Assembly: GCF_002893765.1 (NCBI RefSeq)
Contig: NZ_CP025938.1
Location: forward strand, 310,001 to 374,000
Length of the DNA stretch: 64,000 nt
Source of the DNA: Tamlana carrageenivorans
GTDB taxonomy: Bacteria > Bacteroidota > Bacteroidia > Flavobacteriales > Flavobacteriaceae
Direction of reading: 5' to 3'
Below, piece by piece: positions 63,340-64,000 of the stretch. The position numbers and the translations under genes were made by a program. Numbering within the stretch: position 1 is the first letter of the stretch; the number at the start of each line of letters is the position of its first letter. The notes beneath the pieces were generated by a model. The model did not search any database. It saw only the letters and a list, made by a program, of their open reading frames with translations, and was not told where the DNA came from.

Positions 63340-63397
63340 AAAATTGCAACCTATATAAATTTCAGTGCTGTTATAATGAAACAGACACCTCTGATCT

Positions 63398-63435
63398 AAA
63401 AAAAGCTACTTCTACCCTGAAAGTAGCTTTTTTTA
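63398..63435. terminator. Terminator after the FKBP gene
   Basis: The stem AAAAAAGCTACTT/AAGTAGCTTTTTTT lies 59 bp past the stop and is active in principle in both directions. Confidence 0.85.
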
Positions 63436-63436
63436 T

Positions 63437-63444
63437 TAATTTTG
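63437..63444 (+). promoter_or_regulatory. -7 box (TAATTTTG) for the MOSC gene
   Basis: It matches TAnnTTTG, 37 bp before the TTG start of the partial MOSC gene. Confidence 0.5.
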
Positions 63445-63481
63445 ACATCAGTTCAATTTTAATTATTTTAAAAAATATCTT

Positions 63482-64000
63482 TTGAAAATAACATCTACCA
63501 ATACCGCCAAGCCAACCACGATTATCTGGAACAATGAAGAAGTAACCACGGGCATTTTTAAAACCCCAACAGCTTCAGCCATTTTTCTAGGACACAGTGA
63601 TGTTGAAAACGATACCGTAACCGACAGAAAGTATCATGGAGGTGAATTTAAGGCATGTTATTTATTCTCAAAAGATCATTATCCGTACTGGAAAGGACTT
63701 TATCCAAATTTAAACTGGAATTACGGCATGTTTGGTGAAAACCTAACTGTAGAAGGTTTAGATGAAACTAAAATTCAGGTTGGAGATATTTACCGTGTGG
63801 GAACTGCTTTAGTACAGATTAGCGAACACCGAGAGCCTTGTTTTAAATTGGGCGTTAAGTTTAAAACACAAGAGGTTTTAAAACAGTTCATACATCATGG
63901 TTTTTGTGGTACCTATATCCGAGTAATAGAAGAAGGCCATGTGCAAAACGGAGATACATTTACCTTGGTTAAGCCAGCAGAAAACAGCCTAACCACCTCA
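63482..64000 (+). CDS. MOSC domain-containing protein, N-terminal part
   Basis: The frame is open from a TTG at 63482 to the window edge (173 codons). It shows MOSC/YiiM features: DRKYHGGEFKACYLFSKD near 43-60, a YGMFGENLTVEGL segment near 80-92, and the conserved Cys in HREPCFKLG near 116-124. MOSC proteins handle molybdenum cofactor-linked sulfur or reduce N-hydroxylated bases. The TTG start is chosen because no in-frame ATG precedes the domain. Confidence 0.85.
   Translation, partial: MKITSTNTAKPTTIIWNNEEVTTGIFKTPTASAIFLGHSDVENDTVTDRKYHGGEFKACYLFSKDHYPYWKGLYPNLNWNYGMFGENLTVEGLDETKIQVGDIYRVGTALVQISEHREPCFKLGVKFKTQEVLKQFIHHGFCGTYIRVIEEGHVQNGDTFTLVKPAENSLTTS

Overview
The window is a low-GC bacterial chromosome segment, almost certainly from a marine-type member of the Flavobacteriaceae (Bacteroidetes). 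The evidence is the set of lineage-restricted small proteins (DUF4293, DUF4295, DUF6503), a Rho with a long Lys/Asn/Gln-rich insert, a SecA of over 1100 residues, an archaeal-type ProRS, thrombospondin-type-3/OmpA proteins, and repeated promoters of the Bacteroidetes sigma type (TTG, 19 bp, TAnnTTTG). The genus cannot be fixed from this sequence.

Layout. 1-4.2 kb: the end of an M1 aminopeptidase, a broken YdeI-like gene, DUF4293, rho and a secreted esterase. 4.2-7.0 kb: an ISL3-type element split by an IS256 element. 7.0-15.2 kb: housekeeping genes (rpsT, tRNA-Glu, proS, a repeat lipoprotein, a FadL-like porin, folE, cysS, yidD). 15.3-18.8 kb: an IS982 copy containing another IS, followed by an IS4-type element. 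18.9-19.6 kb: a probable zeta-toxin module. 19.7-34.3 kb: pepD, DUF3810, a doubly broken DUF6503 gene, an rRNA/tRNA methyltransferase, an M48 protease, an OmpA protein, a cobalamin adenosyltransferase, secA and a GH28 pectinase-like enzyme. 34.4-40.0 kb: a decayed mobile-element ATPase gene interrupted by IS3, then IS982 copy 2, an internally deleted IS4 derivative and a third IS4-type element. 40-56.7 kb: an M23 peptidase, ttcA, rimO, ftsY with rpmB/rpmG, the cinA operon, an unusual 690-residue PLP-fold protein, a broken DUF134 regulator, a 2-oxoacid dehydrogenase E2, a glycosyltransferase, recR and a sodium symporter. 56.6-64 kb: a CoA-binding protein with IS982 copy 3 at its start codon, fabH, htpG, two lipoproteins and a partial MOSC protein.

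The main theme is genome flux. At least eight insertion sequences can be delimited, most from terminal repeats and several from matching target duplications. Two are nested (IS256 in ISL3; an IS256-variant element in IS982), and one IS4 copy lost 848 bp between 8-bp repeats. Alongside them sit several cellular pseudogenes (YdeI, DUF6503, DUF134, the ATPase). Three IS982 copies in opposite orientations bracket the secA region, but each keeps its own matching target duplication, so the copies have not recombined in a way that exchanged flanks.

The least explained cellular locus is the 690-residue PLP-fold protein (48900-50972). It has an exact 9+9 inverted repeat just upstream of its start and lies downstream of two decayed reading frames, a DUF134 regulator and a NifX-like fragment. 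The other candidate system is the 53-codon ORF overlapping the zeta-type kinase gene. Functions given for both are inference.
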